The translations under genes were made by a program, and so were the position numbers. The notes beneath the pieces were generated by a model. That model did not search any database and had not been told where the DNA came from. It saw nothing but the letters and a program-made list of their open reading frames with translations. From positions 14,892 to 78,891 of the forward strand of contig JADGJC010000024.1 in assembly GCA_027596075.1 (NCBI GenBank): DNA of 64,000 bases. The letters are read 5' to 3'. Below are positions 22,407 through 36,186 of this stretch, one piece after another. The first letter of the stretch is position 1. The number at the start of each line of letters is the position of its first letter. Source of the DNA: Rhizophlyctis rosea. Taxonomy: Eukaryota; Chytridiomycota; Chytridiomycetes; Rhizophlyctidales; Rhizophlyctidaceae.

Positions 22407-25400
22407 CTACCCCCTTTTCCCCCCAACCCTCCCCACCAAAGGCGGCGCCACCGACCTCTTCCCCTTCCACACAACCGTCTTAAAAAGCCCCACCATCCCC
22501 CCTCTCTCCCTCTCAACATCCCTAACCATCTCCCTCAACCTCCCCTCATCACAAAGCACACACGTATACTTCAAATCCGGATCTTCAATAAGTTGCTGGT
22601 AGAGTTCTTCCGTCACGGTGGGGTCACACCCAACATGGATCCATCTACACAAATAAGTCGTCAATAACGGATCCTTCACGCAAACAAGCACAAAGAAAGC
22701 AACATACCGATCGCACCCATCACAACAAACCATAGCCAAATCCTCACTCTCCTCTTCATATACCCCAAAACAAAGTGGGCAGAACCGTTCCTTTTCAAAA
22801 CACTCGAAGCAATCTTCGCAATACGTGCACGCGTACGTCGGTAAATTGCCTTCCCCCCGCTTAGCACTAGGTGGTGGGAGTAGGGCATGTTTCCACCCAT
22901 CCGGATCTTGAGAGGTGGGATTGGACGTCGGCGTAGGCGTACGGGAAGAACAATGGTGACAGGCCGCGCAAAGTGTGCAGAGCCATGTCCCTATAAATGA
23001 ATGAAGGGCATTGTTAAAAATCAGGATTGACATCGCGCACACACACACACACGACACCGAAAAAATCGTAATATTCCAAATGCGGGTGAAAACAAAAATG
23101 AAAAAAAAAAACTCCCACAAAAACAACAAACCTTCCGGCAACTTCTCCATCTTCGGCTCCAAACAATACATATGAACCCCCCTATCACACAAATCACACA
23201 GCAACAATTTATCATCATCCCCGGCCCTCCCACACCCCGTGCATATCTGGCAATCCCCACAATGCCAGTCATAGGTCTGCACTTTCGCTATCAGGACCGG
23301 GTCTGCAAATTCCACGCAGGTGGGGTGGTGGGAGGTTTTGCATTGTGCGCAGGTTAGGAGGAGGGTTGGGGGCGGGCGGTTTTGGGAGGAGGGTGGGGGT
23401 GCGGGGGCGGTGGGGGAGTTGCAGTGGATGCAGAGTGTGGAGGAGGAGGAATTGGGGGTGGGGCGCGGGGGGGCCGGGGTCGGGGGGGGGTGTGTTTGGG
23501 GTTGGTTTGTTTGGTGGGGGTGGGGTTGGGGTTGTTGTAGTTGTCCCTTAGTTTTTTTTTTTGCTTATTGGGGGGGGGGCGGGGGGGGGTAAGGGTTCGA
23601 GTTTGAGGGGTGCATGTGGGGTGGGTCGCCGGGCTGGGTTGTGCGTAAAAAAGGAATTTTAGTGAATTTTGCTTCCCTCCATCACGCAAGTAAATCACCC
23701 AAAAACGCCAGATGTTTGGAAGAGGGAACAGCAACATACAAACATACCTTCACATGATACAAACACTTCTCCCCAGCCCTATTAACACCCCTTTTGCAGG
23801 GATCACCCGACCGCGTAATCTCCCCACAATAAAATTCATGCTTGCGTCGGGCTCCCGGCTTCCATCATCAAAAAAATGAAACAAGATTAATATGACCTAA
23901 TATAACACGATGCTAAAACCCAACAAGAAAACCCCCAACAAAAAAAAACCACACATACCGGCACATGTCCACCCCCACCCATCCAATCCTCCTGCTGAAA
24001 GTGCCCCGAATTACTCCTCATAAGCGACACATCAAACGGATTCACTGACGCCGGTTGCTGCGGTTGTTGCGCCAAAGACGTTTGGTTCTGGTTCGACGGC
24101 ATGGTAGATGCGAAGCGTTCGCGATACCTATAAATGAGAAGAAAAATCCGCATGCAGGTCAGATATGGCCCCGCATAAATGCCAAAGCTAAAAGAAGGAA
24201 AAGACGGCAGAAGAAAAACAAAAACAAAAACTTACAAAGGCACAACACCCTGATACTGCCCCTCCATAACCGCAACCGGATACATCACCGCATCCACTCC
24301 TTCCTCCAATCTAACCCACTCCTTCCCACCACCTTTCCCCTCTCCACCAACCTCCACCACAACACCATCACCACCACCCACCCTTCCCACACCACCAAAC
24401 GCCACACTCCCAACTTCAACCTCAACAACAACACCCCCAGCCTGCGTCCCCCCCGGTACCGGCTGCACCCCCGTATGAACATCCAAAAACGTCCGCCCCC
24501 TCGCCATATTCATCCGCCTATTGAACTCCGCCGCACTACTCGCGATTCGACGCATAATGGTGTCACCACTAACAACAGCCGGGATAGCAACTTCCGCAAA
24601 TTCCCTCAACGTCGCTTCAGAGTTGGGATGGATACGCATTCGTCTGGTTGTGTCCTCCCCACCCGCCACAGCAGCAGCACCACCAGCAACACCCTCCTCA
24701 TCGCTCTTCTCACCCTCAAACTCATCAACAACAGGCTCTTCCCGATCACCAACCCAATAGTCGTCACGCACCACGCGTCCCCTCTTAACAACCTTATGCC
24801 CAAACAACCTAAACACACTCCTCGCAGTCGCAAGACTAACAGGCCGTTGCCTCAACTGACTAGGCAATATCCCCACCTCCTTCAAATAAGCCTTATCCTC
24901 CTCCGTCCCCGTGACCCTCGCTAACCCCGGGTTTCTCAGAAACAGTATGTAGGTATCCCTGAATCCCAACTGTTTCGCAATGTCGACAGTGAGCATGTAT
25001 AAGCGAGTCGGGTGACGCGGGCACGTGAATGTTCGCAGCGTGTATTGACGACCGCCAAGGAGGTTACCGTCTGCGTCGATTTTCAACTCGCCTTTTGGGT
25101 CTGTGTCGGGTTCGGGGTCTTCGTCGGCGACGGAGGTGTAGACTGATGTGGGGGTTTGGGGTTCTTCGGATCCACGGGATTTGGTGGGGCTTAAGGGTTG
25201 TTGTTGTTGCTGTTGTTGTTGCTGTTGTTGTTGTTGGAGGAGGAGTTGTTGAGCGCGGAGTTCGGGGTTTTTGGGAGGTCGGCCGCGACGCTTTTTGATG
25301 GGTAAGGGTGTGGCGAAGACTTCTTCTTTGATTGGTGATGCGGACGTGTTGGATCTTGCCGGTTTCTTCTCTTCCGGTGCTGGCGTTTCGGACTCGCCGT

Positions 25401-26447
25401 TGGGAGCTTCGCCGTCGTCATCATCAAGCTGCATTGAATCTCCATTCGTTGGTGTTCCATTTGTCCCACCATTTGATCCATCTGCCGCTGATGTTGCACC
25501 ATCCTCATCACTCTCCAACTCGTCCTCATCAAGAGCAGACTTTGTGAATGCCTCGCGGATCTTCTGTTCTGCTGCCCGAACGCTCTTGCGCACCGACCGG
25601 CCTTCCCTTGGAGTTGCGATGATACTGTTTTTACGCGTTCCCGAACCGCGAGGACGGCCGCGTTTCCGTCGAGGCGGTTCGATATCGTTTTCTTCGTGCG
25701 CATCCTCTTCGCCCGCAGGTTCTGCATCGTCATCAGCATCGGGTCGGCCTTTGCGTTTGCGCTGAGGTGTGTTGTTGTTGGGTGTGCGGTTGCCGTTTGC
25801 TACAGCGAAATTGATGGTGATTGTGCGCCTGGTGCGTGGTGTGGACGTGCTGGAGCCTTCATGATCTGAGTTCTGATTGGGCCAAATGTCAGGAGAGAGT
25901 CAGAAATGTTTTGGATTTGATGTGATGAGTAGCATTTTCAAAACACTGGACATCATGCAAGCATATTGGATATCCAGCGCAGCGCCTTCATCAATGGTCC
26001 GGCATGACTCTGTGTGCTATTTTCCGCCATCCAACATACGGTCGTCGTTCCGTAGCCCTCGCTGATGCTTACCGCTGATGTGGTGACTTCCGATAGATTG
26101 CTGGATGATGCACCTGTCTCGGTCTAATGCGAAAGGTAAGTTGTAAGTCAATCAACGGTAATAGGTCCCTCCGCGTGTACTTCCGACCCTTGGTAGAAGT
26201 GCGTGATAGGGCGTATTGCGCAGCAGGGTGGTGTGGGGTGCACGCGTTCGTGTGTGGGTCCGACCGACTTTTGTGACGGGCGAAAATAAGCCACGGGCAC
26301 GCTGTTCTTGTTTCTCCCACCCCCATAACTTATTTTGGAAGCAAGCGCGTGTCCCATCTTGACAGATCTGCCCCTAGCACACACATTTGCCACACACATT
26401 GCAAATTCTTGACCTGCCACCACATATCAACCCACCTCAGTAGCCAT
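22407..26447 (-). CDS. Rsc7/Swp82-like chromatin remodelling subunit with three PHD fingers
   Basis: Exons (complement): 26436-26447, 24236-25872, 23959-24127, 23748-23858, 23546-23132, 22990-22708, 22644-22407; phases agree throughout and give 954 residues. The first, four-codon exon is inferred. Order: AT-hook-like RKRGRPRG near residue 73 and KRRGRPPK near 198; a 13-Gln run near 217-229; the Rsc7/Swp82 core near 281-377 (TCPRHPTRLYML ... ATARSVFRLFGHKVVKRGR); then YRERFAS; a Cys/His knuckle YCGEITRSGDPC-KCLYH in the 37-residue exon; tandem PHD fingers from about residue 680 (CIHC ... HCGDC ... CTGCGRAGDDDKLLLCDLCDR ... WLCTLC); and a third PHD near 830-905 (CCDGCDRWIHVGC). Family role: nuclear subunit of SWI/SNF or RSC remodellers; PHD fingers read histone tails. 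One spliced message is supported by frame but unproved. Confidence 0.82.
23038..23052. repeat. (CA)n microsatellite in an intron
   Basis: A short uninterrupted CA run inside the intron 22991-23131 of the chromatin gene, with a homopolymer A run at 23100-23111 nearby. Confidence 0.7.
25198..25236. repeat. CAA/CAG trinucleotide run coding 13 glutamines
   Basis: Thirteen consecutive glutamine codons on the minus strand (TTG/CTG on plus), interrupted by two CAG among CAA. It lies between an AT-hook-like motif and the Rsc7/Swp82 core of the chromatin gene. Such runs are prone to length change. Confidence 0.8.
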
Positions 26448-29400
26448 ATTGTTGTGGTTCAAGATTGAGGGTGCACGTTCGGTTGAGGACCGTTGTGCGT
26501 GCGACAATATGGTCGCTATGCGTTGTGTGCAGGTATGCTATGCAGTGAGAGTGGGTATGCAATATGTGATAAGCTATGTGCTTGTTATGTGGGAAGTGTG
26601 TTGTGAGTGACTTTGTTGTTATCAGGTAATGTGGGTACTGTGTGTGAGTGAGAATTGTTGCCTCCTTCCCTTCCCTTTCCCACAGCCCAGTCGGACTCTG
26701 TGCAGTGGGAGCGTGGGAGGACGCTTCCTTCCTTCTGGGTGCGTCCGAGCACCATGGCGCAGCTGATAAATTGCACCACTTGCACCATACTCGTGACACA
26801 GGGATGGACTGGTGACTCACTATGATGTATAGTCGATGACCTCGCCACCAACTGGCTTGGTAAGCACAGCGTCCTCAATGTTTGTTTACAAAGCCATAAG
26901 CCACCGACCATTCAACACCACCTCACAACCCAATTCTCGGAACTTGCCCAATGCTCATTTTTTTCCCCCATATAAAATTGTTCTTGAAGTGCAAATTGGC
27001 AGGTAACAAGCCTAAATGAAACGTTACCAGATTCACTAAGGCATATACATCGCATGCAGCGTTGAAATACACTGGAAGAAGACACAATGGGCTGTCACAG
27101 GCTACTTTCCACGCCACCTCCCCGTTCTAGAGGTTGTATCATCATATGTGTGTATGTATGAAATATTTACAAACAGCCGGAACCCTTGACTTTTTTCTTG
27201 ACAGCCTTAAACTTTGGTGAATCTTCAGTGCAATATTGACCAAGTACACAACATATGCATCTGCAAACGAAATGAAGAGTACTGTCCTGCTGATAAGTCA
27301 ACGGAGGCTCACTGTTATTCCATGCTGCTCAACCCAAATCAATGTTCCGGCAAAGAGTTCCCTTTTTCTTCGCTGATATGAAAGGCAGCAAAAACGCTCC
27401 GTCCCAAGGGTCTCCAGATTCCAAGTGGTTTCATGTAATATTTCACCTTGGGAAGCTTTTGGATTTTTCGAATTCATTCGCTGCCACGCTTGACTGAGCA
27501 AGTTGCATCATCTCCTATGTGACGTCCAATGTGACAGGAAGGTTTTAAATGTACAATTTTGGCATGACAGTGGTTGCAGCACCAATATTCTCAACATTGC
27601 GCATTACATTTTTACTCTTTTATGTGTACATCTTAACTCTGGAGTTTCGGATATGTTGCAAAAAGATATTTCCCGGTCAGCGCAATCGACATCTTTGCAT
27701 GGCAGATTGAACCGATTTTAGTAGACAGTCGGGATGTCTTACTAAACTGCAGATGGCGGTTCTTGGAGTCACCCTGTGGTTCAGGCTGCAAAATGAGGGC
27801 AATCGGCGAGTTGAATTGTCAGCGCACTAAAGGCAGTTTTGATTGGACAGAAAGTTGCATGGTCGCTGGTGACCATGGGGATGATACTCTTGGCGGGCCA
27901 TCTGCCTGTGCAAGCTCAGCGAACTTTCACCACCTGCGGCACCCGGACGGAGTTCACTGTCCACAACTGTCCCATCAGGATTTTAGGGGTCAACCTCGAA
28001 TCTTGCACCAGGACCTCCAAATGTTGCTAGCTCTGGATGGAGAGCAAAAAGAAACGTTCTCGGCAACCGCTGTTATCCAAACAAAGCGATGTGAACACTT
28101 CCATACATCCCAAGTTGAGTAATTTGGCAGCGCAACCGTTGAATTGCTCGAAGTGAGACAAACGGAGGTGGAGAATGCATTGAGCTCCCATCAATGTAAT
28201 CAAATGATTGACCAATAATTCCAAAGCACAACTTCTCAGCAGTTTCAATCATTTGTCATTCAGAGTACATGCCGGTGGTCGGGTTTCATTGACGGTACCG
28301 ACTCCAGCTTTTTTCCTGCCACAACTTCGGCAATGGCTGTTATAGCGCGATATTGGAAGCTAGAAAAAGTGACACCCAGTGGGCTGATTCATTCCACACC
28401 TTTTCGGGGCACTACAAGGGCATGTGATGCCAAGCAAGTTCAAGTTTTGGTTTTGAATAGTTAAACATTAGAAACTCATGAACACTCCACTCGGAAACAG
28501 TTGGAAACCTCAAGAGAGGTCGACATTGACTGTCGTCCACTCCTGCAAGTTCTCATATATCGAATCGACCTGTGTACCTTTCTTTCTCTCTGTGATACAT
28601 CAGGGGACAAGCAAGCATGTACTACACATTCCTGTGAGCTTTCGCCTTTTTTCGCCCCTCTCGCGCATCATATGAAGAGCGAGAAACAAAATACTGGTGG
28701 GATAATTGAAAAACCTCCAGAACCATAATCGCGGTTGCACAGGGTACCGTTTTGAACATGCTCCTGGGTGTACCGAGCAAGTCTATAGGACGTCTCCCAA
28801 TTTTCTTGGCTGAGATATTTGCTACGTAGACTGCGTATAAGAGTGCGTTCGATATCAAGATTCTTGGGACGTACGCTGTAAGGGCGAATTTAATGCTTGT
28901 TCTCGCGTCATCAATGCCAAGTCCATTGCCAGCGCACGGCGACATGGATGGCCATCCAGCACATGGTTCAGCTCGACCCAGCCGTCCGTACAGCTTTCCA
29001 ACAGAACGTCCATTGATTTATCGATAGAGCATGCTTCCGTTGTCCATTCCAGTTTTGACATACTTGACATTCTTGAACCCGACGTGACTTGGAACACTTC
29101 TCAAGAAGATACCGCATCCCAGCTTCTCTCTCTGCGCCGAATCTGGTCCCATTGCCATTGGCAGAACCACCTGTTGGACGTGCGTCCCAATTTGGAGGAT
29201 TTTTGAGCTGGAAAAAGAGAAACCGCAGTGCTGCAATACAACACCAGTCCGCCACTGTAACAGTTTTCCCTGGTCACGCATTTCCATCATTAGCCAGACA
29301 CACAAAGCGCAAATAACCAGGTCATGCGAGAGGAACAGCCTGAATCATTAGGCGGCAGTCAGACGCTAAATTTGGGATTCGCCATCCATCCAGCCATGAC

Positions 29401-32400
29401 AGAGACCACAGTTGTAAAAATTTCGCATACTACTCTCATCCACAATGTTAAAAAGGTCTGGAAAAAGCCAAGTGACGCCTTTTCATCTCGAACCACACCT
29501 TGAGTCCTTTTCAGTGGGCCATAACCAATTAGCTCTGTCAACCCTCCCAAATCAACATCTACCTGCCAGTGAGGATCAATCAGGCAAAGAGGGATGCAGG
29601 AATCAACAAGCACAAAAAGAGTGAAGAGGTAAAGCGAGGGATTGCGTATGGAGACCGCATTACAAAACACTTCCGCTCATGAGGTCTGTCAAGGGCAAGG
29701 CAACGACTTTCTATCATCACCTCTTACCAGTCAGCACCATACGATTGAAAACTTGACGGTCTGCATTGTCCGTGTACCCCTCTTCATTCATAAATTCGAT
29801 CGTGCGAAACCTGGATCATTAAGTCTGAGCAAACGACTGGTCAGCGCACACCAAATTCAATGGTGCAAGCAAAAAATGATTGAATTGTCTTCTAGAATGC
29901 GTTAGAACATGTCAGCAGAAGTTGCGTCTTGTAGCAATGCTTGGTCAAGATCTTGACGAGGTTGGACGGATTTACTCCGCTGAGGTGTTCTCTGACAGGG
30001 CGGAGGTGAGATCGACATTCGACTCTGCATCAGTGACTTTTTTAGTTCTTCGTTCTTGGAAACATAAAAAAGGCTTGAAACTGACAGCGGAAAAATTAGA
30101 CCGGCGGGATTTTATATGATCTTTGTTGCGCGGAATTTGACCCTGTGCATTGAAAACTCTGTCATCATGCCACGCTCTATTTGCGATTCACCGCATGCGT
30201 CATGGTCCCATTTCCTGCCGGCACGATCCCGTTCGGAAGATTGGCAGTATTGACGGCCCGTGCCTGACATTGTACATTTTGTGGAAAAAAGGTATCCGTT
30301 CAGCCGTAGGGAGTGATCGGCATCGGCCGGCCAGTGAAACCAGACAGGAGAAGTAAACCAAATGTCATACTCAGTTTCTAAGGTTGATATCAGCGCCCTA
30401 CGATCAGTTCGATTCCCCATGTCGGCAAAGCAATTCAGAGACACCAAGCACGATAACAATGATTCAAAATCATTACAGGATACGGTGGTTACTCTTTCAC
30501 TGTGTAAATGCACATGCGCATCATAAGAGCTATTTTTTTCTGTCATCGTGAACAGGTTTGCAATGATTTCTCAATCGGCAAAAAGAATTCGTGGATTCGG
30601 GGCGATGTACGTATGGGCTTTGGTTTCGCTTCGCGCATACGAATCTCACAATGGATGGTGGTCTTTGCATCAGTCATCACTTCCCTATCTATCTCTCCGC
30701 TGGCACTGCATTCAATGAGATCGAAGATCTCTTGCCCGGTCCTTAAAGTCTGGAATGCAACTCCAGCTGTTCGTGTAGCAAAAAGGAGAATGCCATTCAT
30801 GCGTCACGGCCACCACTGAGTAAAAGAGGCGGTGTTCAAATTCAACCTGAAGCTGTACGATCCTTGCTCTGACCCTTCACTTGGTCACAGTCCACGATTT
30901 TGGATCCAATAACATGATCGGATGCAAAAAGCGTCTGCCCCCGATACGTCAACTAGCTTCAATCAAGTGTGGCGGCACTTTGAAAAGAACAGTCTTACCA
31001 CCGGAGTATCGCACTGTATGTATCCGAAAGAATGCTAAAGGGTAGCCTGTCAGAATCACTGCACTGTAACGGAATCGCGGGCACTTGATCATCATGATGG
31101 GCACTGCTTACTGAACCTCTGGCTAATGCAAGTACTTAACGTATAAGTAGGAGCCAAGGCTTGTCTCGAAGCACACGTATTTTGGAATGACAAAGCGCTT
31201 AAAAGCATGTGAAAATGACCTGGGAGCTCAACCCCATACTCCGTAGGTGTAACCCACATGCAAGATCTTTTCTTTCTAATCAAGTCGTTTCAACTCTTTT
31301 CAATCTCAGACAGCCATACCTTCCCCAGGCGATACAAATTATGAATTATTGATGGTTTGCGGTTTTGGCCTTTTGCGCTTTTTGGCTTTGCGTTGCACTT
31401 TTTGGTGGAACACATCCGGGCCAAGTGGCACATGGTGGCGCAGCATATGACTTCTATCCACCACTTTGCTCGTTCTCCTGAGACACTTTGAGACTAAGTG
31501 AACTACTCCGACAACAGTCACGATTTGGAAAGGAATGTGCTCCCTATTTTGCGATTGTGAGCCTCTTGATACGCGCTACATCGTGGATCTTACTGATCTT
31601 CCTTTTCCGGTGTCAAGCCCATACAAGGCGCTTCAGCAGTTACAAATCCGAAAGGGAGTAATACGTTGGCTTTATAATGTATCAAGGCAGGAGTCCGATG
31701 TTATCCTAAACTTCAAGCTAGCATGCAATTTTGCAATTCAGGCTGTCCTGTGGCAAGGTTGTATTTTTGTTATCTTACTACAAACTATCACTTCGTAAAA
31801 AGTGGGAATGGTGAAAGTTTTCTGGTGAAGAATGGTATGATTTTGTCCATCAATTCAGCATAGTGAGCTTCAAAAGAAAAAAAAGTTACATGTCAAAAGA
31901 TACATTAGAGCGCTATAATTAGTGCAATCCACGGCTCCTGAGGCACCAAGTCAGCATTGGCGAAGAAGACTCGTTTAGCGGCATTTGACAGGACTGGAAC
32001 AGAAACATCCCAGAACTCCATTGTGGCCGTAAATTGCGTCAGTCGCAACGATTGCTGCAAGACAACGCCGAGTTCATAGCATTCAGCGCAATTTCATCGC
32101 TTAGCATGGAGTGATTTGGTAAGACACGGCGCGCCAGATGCTGCTGGCCATCATCTTCTACACCAAGATACATGGCCCTATCACGTAAAGCTTTTTGATG
32201 TAATGATGCCCCGCGAGGTGCTAGAAGTGCGGGGATTTGATTCAGAATGTGACACTACCCGAAAAGTTTCACTACGTACGACTCTAGGTTGAACGGATGT
32301 GGCGACATTGACCCCACGATGTTTTATGAGTTCGGCATATCCTTTTCCTTTCCTGCCCATATGTTATTATAGATTCGGGAAAGCGGATAGAGTTGCTTGA

Positions 32401-35202
32401 GAAGCAGGTCATGGCAAAACAGAATGCAATACTCACACATAGAATACGAGATGAGAACCTAACGGTGCGTCAACGCTAGTCCGTCTCAGCAGGCCAAGCC
32501 CAGTTGGATTGTGGTATACCCAAAGACCTTTGTACCATTAGCGATCGTGAGTTCATCACTCCTCTGGTCGAAACTGTCCGAATGACCAAAACAACTTGAA
32601 CGCGACGAATATCCAGCGTTCAGTCCTTCGGATAGGTGGCCGGAATGATTTGCCAATGTTAATCACTTTTGGAGGAGGCCTCCCATCACAAATGAGGAAT
32701 CATACGTTCGATTATGTTGGTGAATGCCACCGGAGTCAGAGTCGACAAACTCGCCGTGTTTTGTTTCATTTGGAGGTAGACGACGGGTTGAATGAATTTA
32801 GAGACACTGGCGCACAGATCCACAACGGTTTGCGCAGTCTGGACTGCACTGTCGACATGACCGATAAGGTGTATCCCATCTCTTCTTTTTCAGTCCCCAG
32901 AGTCGGACGATGTCAAATTCCTCAATGTCAGCGAGAGCGACGCAAAAAAGACACCAGTGATAGTCTCCTCCACACAGCACCTAGCCAATGTTTTACTTGA
33001 TATAAGTCCCCCACGCGGGGCATGCGGAGAAGTGGGGTTGATCACCCCAAGTGGTCTATTGTGCGTTACGCACACATGTTTGAGTGCCTGCTCGGAGCAA
33101 TGAGCCAAATTGCGCCCCAGCACGCAAAACGGCCATCGCTGTACCAGAAACCGCACTTAACAGCCAGAACGAAACTCTTGTGTCAAATTTTGCTGGGCTT
33201 GCGGTCGGTCGAGACAGTTCCAAATGACACATGGAAAACTGTCGGACATATGAGCGATTGCTGGCAGCACTGACGGCTGAACAGTAGAAATGAAACTCCG
33301 AAAGGCTCTCGTGTTTCCTAAGCACAATTATCTTATTGCACAGAAATGATTGTAAAGATCTACCATTGGCATTCAGGTGGAAGATCCATCTGGGACTGCC
33401 GAAGTGTCCAATCCCTTGGGAACCCGTACTAGGCTAGCACTATGCAGTACGCTTCATCAAACATCCGCCGGACTTCGATTTTCCAACCACATCGGCGGAC
33501 TGCCTTGGGTGTATGGGGGTTACTTTTTGCTGACAGACTGACCCACAAAAAAAATGTTCATCAGCAAGGACCAAAGTACAATGCAACTGCAGAGAGTGCA
33601 GAGGAGTGAGATGGAATCCCCACAAGCGGCTGCATGCCACAGGAACCAACCGAGCTATGTTAGTCGCCTGAACATTCCTTCTACCCGCTCCATTCCAATG
33701 CACACAAATATTGTTCTATCTGTCAATATTTGCATCAATGCTATGGACGCAATTCAACGGTTCTAAGTCCAGCATGTTCTAACCTACGTTGTCCCCGTTC
33801 TTTTTGTACATACCCTACAAAAGCAATAATGTTGGCATGATGTGGATTGAAGGACAAATACGGTGCGATTTTCTTGGTGGTATCAAAAGCATGTCCATGG
33901 CCGGAACAGACTCGTACAAAAGATGTCTTCCGATGACCTGAAAGGTAGGTAAGGTAACCGACTCGTGTCGGGAAGCACGAATCATTGACAGTTGTCAAAG
34001 GACACCGCGGGTGCTGGATGACACGAGGCTGTCGTTTCATTGTTACAAACAAATTTCGCCCCGCACGGTTCCATCTCGGATAAGTCCTCCCAACCGACGA
34101 TGTAGTCAACAAAAGCGGATGACAAAATCTGATCTTTCCCTGTTGCCATCTCTCACCTTCGCTCTGCCTTTCTCTTTTCCTGCCATTTGCACGTCCTGAG
34201 CAGTTTTTCGGTGTTGATAAAGGTCAGTTCATGACCAATGGCTTCCCCATTGCGCAAAAGAATTGACCTCCCCAATATCGCAACACAAATATCTTGGTCT
34301 CCATATAATACATTATGGGAGTTGTTATCGTAGGTCCCAGAGAATGAGAACGCTGTGCGACAAGGTGGTTCGGCTGGGATGGTGTGGGGTCGTCTAATTC
34401 ATTTGAAACACTTGCAAATTCTTTGCCTCAAGCTAGGAGGACTTAGGATTTGGTTCGCTCCAAGATTGATGCTGCTAAGGGTGATGGGCCATGGCAGTTC
34501 GCAGGACATTGTACCTTTTTGCCTTGGGAAGTCACAAGACAGAGCCACCCCCAGCCGGCGCAGTTCTATCTGCTGAGATAGCGCAAACAAAATGAGGAGA
34601 CGCTCGGCCAGGGTTGACGTGAGGACATGTTATATCCGTATTCTCCTTCCCACAAAAGGGCATCCCGTGGATTTACCAATTCCCTCTGGGCTCTACGCTA
34701 AGTTTAAAGTACTGTTAGTAAGGAAAGCTGCGTAATCGGGGCTCAACACGAGTTAACAAAAGCCAAAAACCGCTACCGTGGCCCACTCGGGCCCTTTTTC
34801 ACTTTGAAGGGTTGCCCTGACAACTTCGCCGTGCAGCAGCAGTAACCATTTTCTTCCTTCAATATTGAGCAAGCTTCACCATTGTGGACATCCCCCCACA
34901 TCCGATGAAGCCCAATGTTCTGATTCGCATCTCAATCATCCACCCGCCAGTTGAAGGTGACCATGCGTTTGCACATTTGTGTGGAGTCTTCTATTCAGTC
35001 AGGAATCAGACCTTCATTGCATGTAACGTTCTAATACCGCTGGTGAGTCAAATCGACAGTAAAAATGAGGGAAAAGGAAATCAAAGCCCTTGCTGATGCA
35101 CTGATTCGCTTGCAAGTTACTATCTGAGGTGACCCGATCTCAAGGAGCATTCGACCATGAATGAGTCAAAATTTATGATATTATGTACAATTATCGCAAG
35201 TC
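26448..35202. other. 8.8-kb gene-poor stretch
   Basis: No gene could be supported. Open frames are short (mostly under 110 codons), lie on both strands and overlap. Two minus-strand patches (about 28622-29300 and 29359-29670) look faintly protein-like, with frames that would need several joins, and may be remnants of a decayed gene or element; no family was recognised. No tRNA, CRISPR-like array or long tandem repeat was seen. The promoter of the chromatin gene should lie in its first few hundred bases. Confidence 0.5.
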
Positions 35203-36186
35203 CTAAAACCCCTCCCCACAAACAATCGTCCTCCCTCCACCATACCACAACCTCCCAACCCTAACAACGATCCCCTGCTCCTGCCCAACAACCCACTCTC
35301 CCCTCTCCCCACCCCAAACGCTCTCCTCCAACCACTTATTAGCACCCTCAATAACCGCTACCCATCGTTCTCTCTTCGCCACCGTGTCATGATCCGCTGA
35401 AGTCAAGAACCGCGCTAGCGTGATATGAGCGCTGGGGACGACGTATCGACTTTCCACAGCTGTGCCGGATGCGGTGACGATTCTGAACAGGTCGCGACGG
35501 AGGTGGTGGTAGGTGTAGGCGTCGTTTTGGTCGGTGGATTTGGCGACGTCCGAGTCGTGAAGGGAGGTTACAGGCTCACCGGCGGCGGGGAGGAAGGACA
35601 ACGCAATCCCCGCGAGGTCGTATGAGATGAAGGGCTTGACGAGGCGGGAACGGTGCCTGAAGGTGTGCGCCCCCAATTTAGGGAGACCGGGACGAAGTAT
35701 TTTGACTGCAGCCTCGATCTCGGGCAAGGGTTTTGAGTGAGCGACTTCCAGTGCTGTCATGTGCATGCGGTGCGGGGGCATGAGCCATAATCCTGTTGAT
35801 GTTGATCATTCAGAGTGTCGTCAGTTCAGAACAGGTGACGAAAAGAAATCCACACCATCACAATGTCCCATGTCAAAAGACTGCATACCAGGAGCCGCCT
35901 TTTTGAGCATTCTCTGCAAATGAGCTGCAACTTCAAGAATGTGATTAGGTGGTCGAGCCCAAAGCACCAGCGAGTTTCTTGGATCTTTGAATCCTGGTTC
36001 GATTTCCGGATTTTCGAGACGCAACAGAAAGGGATCAATGAGGACTTCTACAAAATCCGGCGACAAAAGTTTTTCCTTCTGTTGGGAATTGCGATTCACG
36101 CGATGCTTGGCGTATACTGATTGGATCTGAGCCTGTTCGGGGACTGAGTGTGTGAGCCTATCTATCATAGCGTTTGGTAGAGACAT
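35203..36186 (-). CDS. 2H phosphoesterase (RNA ligase / cyclic nucleotide phosphodiesterase-like)
   Basis: Exons 35889-36186 and 35203-35792 join to 295 residues; the intron starts GTATGC and ends CAACAG. The two H-x-T motifs that define the 2H fold are present: HMT near residues 110-112 (in HRMHMTALEV) and HIT near 222-224 (in SAHITLARF). The N-terminal part (HRVNRNSQQKEKLLSPDF, then VLIDPFLLRLENP) is the usual lead-in of the fungal branch of this family. 2H enzymes act on 2',3'-cyclic or 2'-5'-linked phosphodiesters in RNA; the substrate of the fungal branch is not known to me. No signal peptide or membrane segment is visible, so it is probably cytosolic or nuclear. The start ATG at 36186 fits family length. 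Confidence 0.8.

Noticed and set aside
24055..24924. 289-codon plus-strand open frame rich in His, Arg, Asn and Pro
   Set aside because: It lies antisense to the large exon of the chromatin gene; its composition is the complement of that gene's G-rich codons, with no motif.
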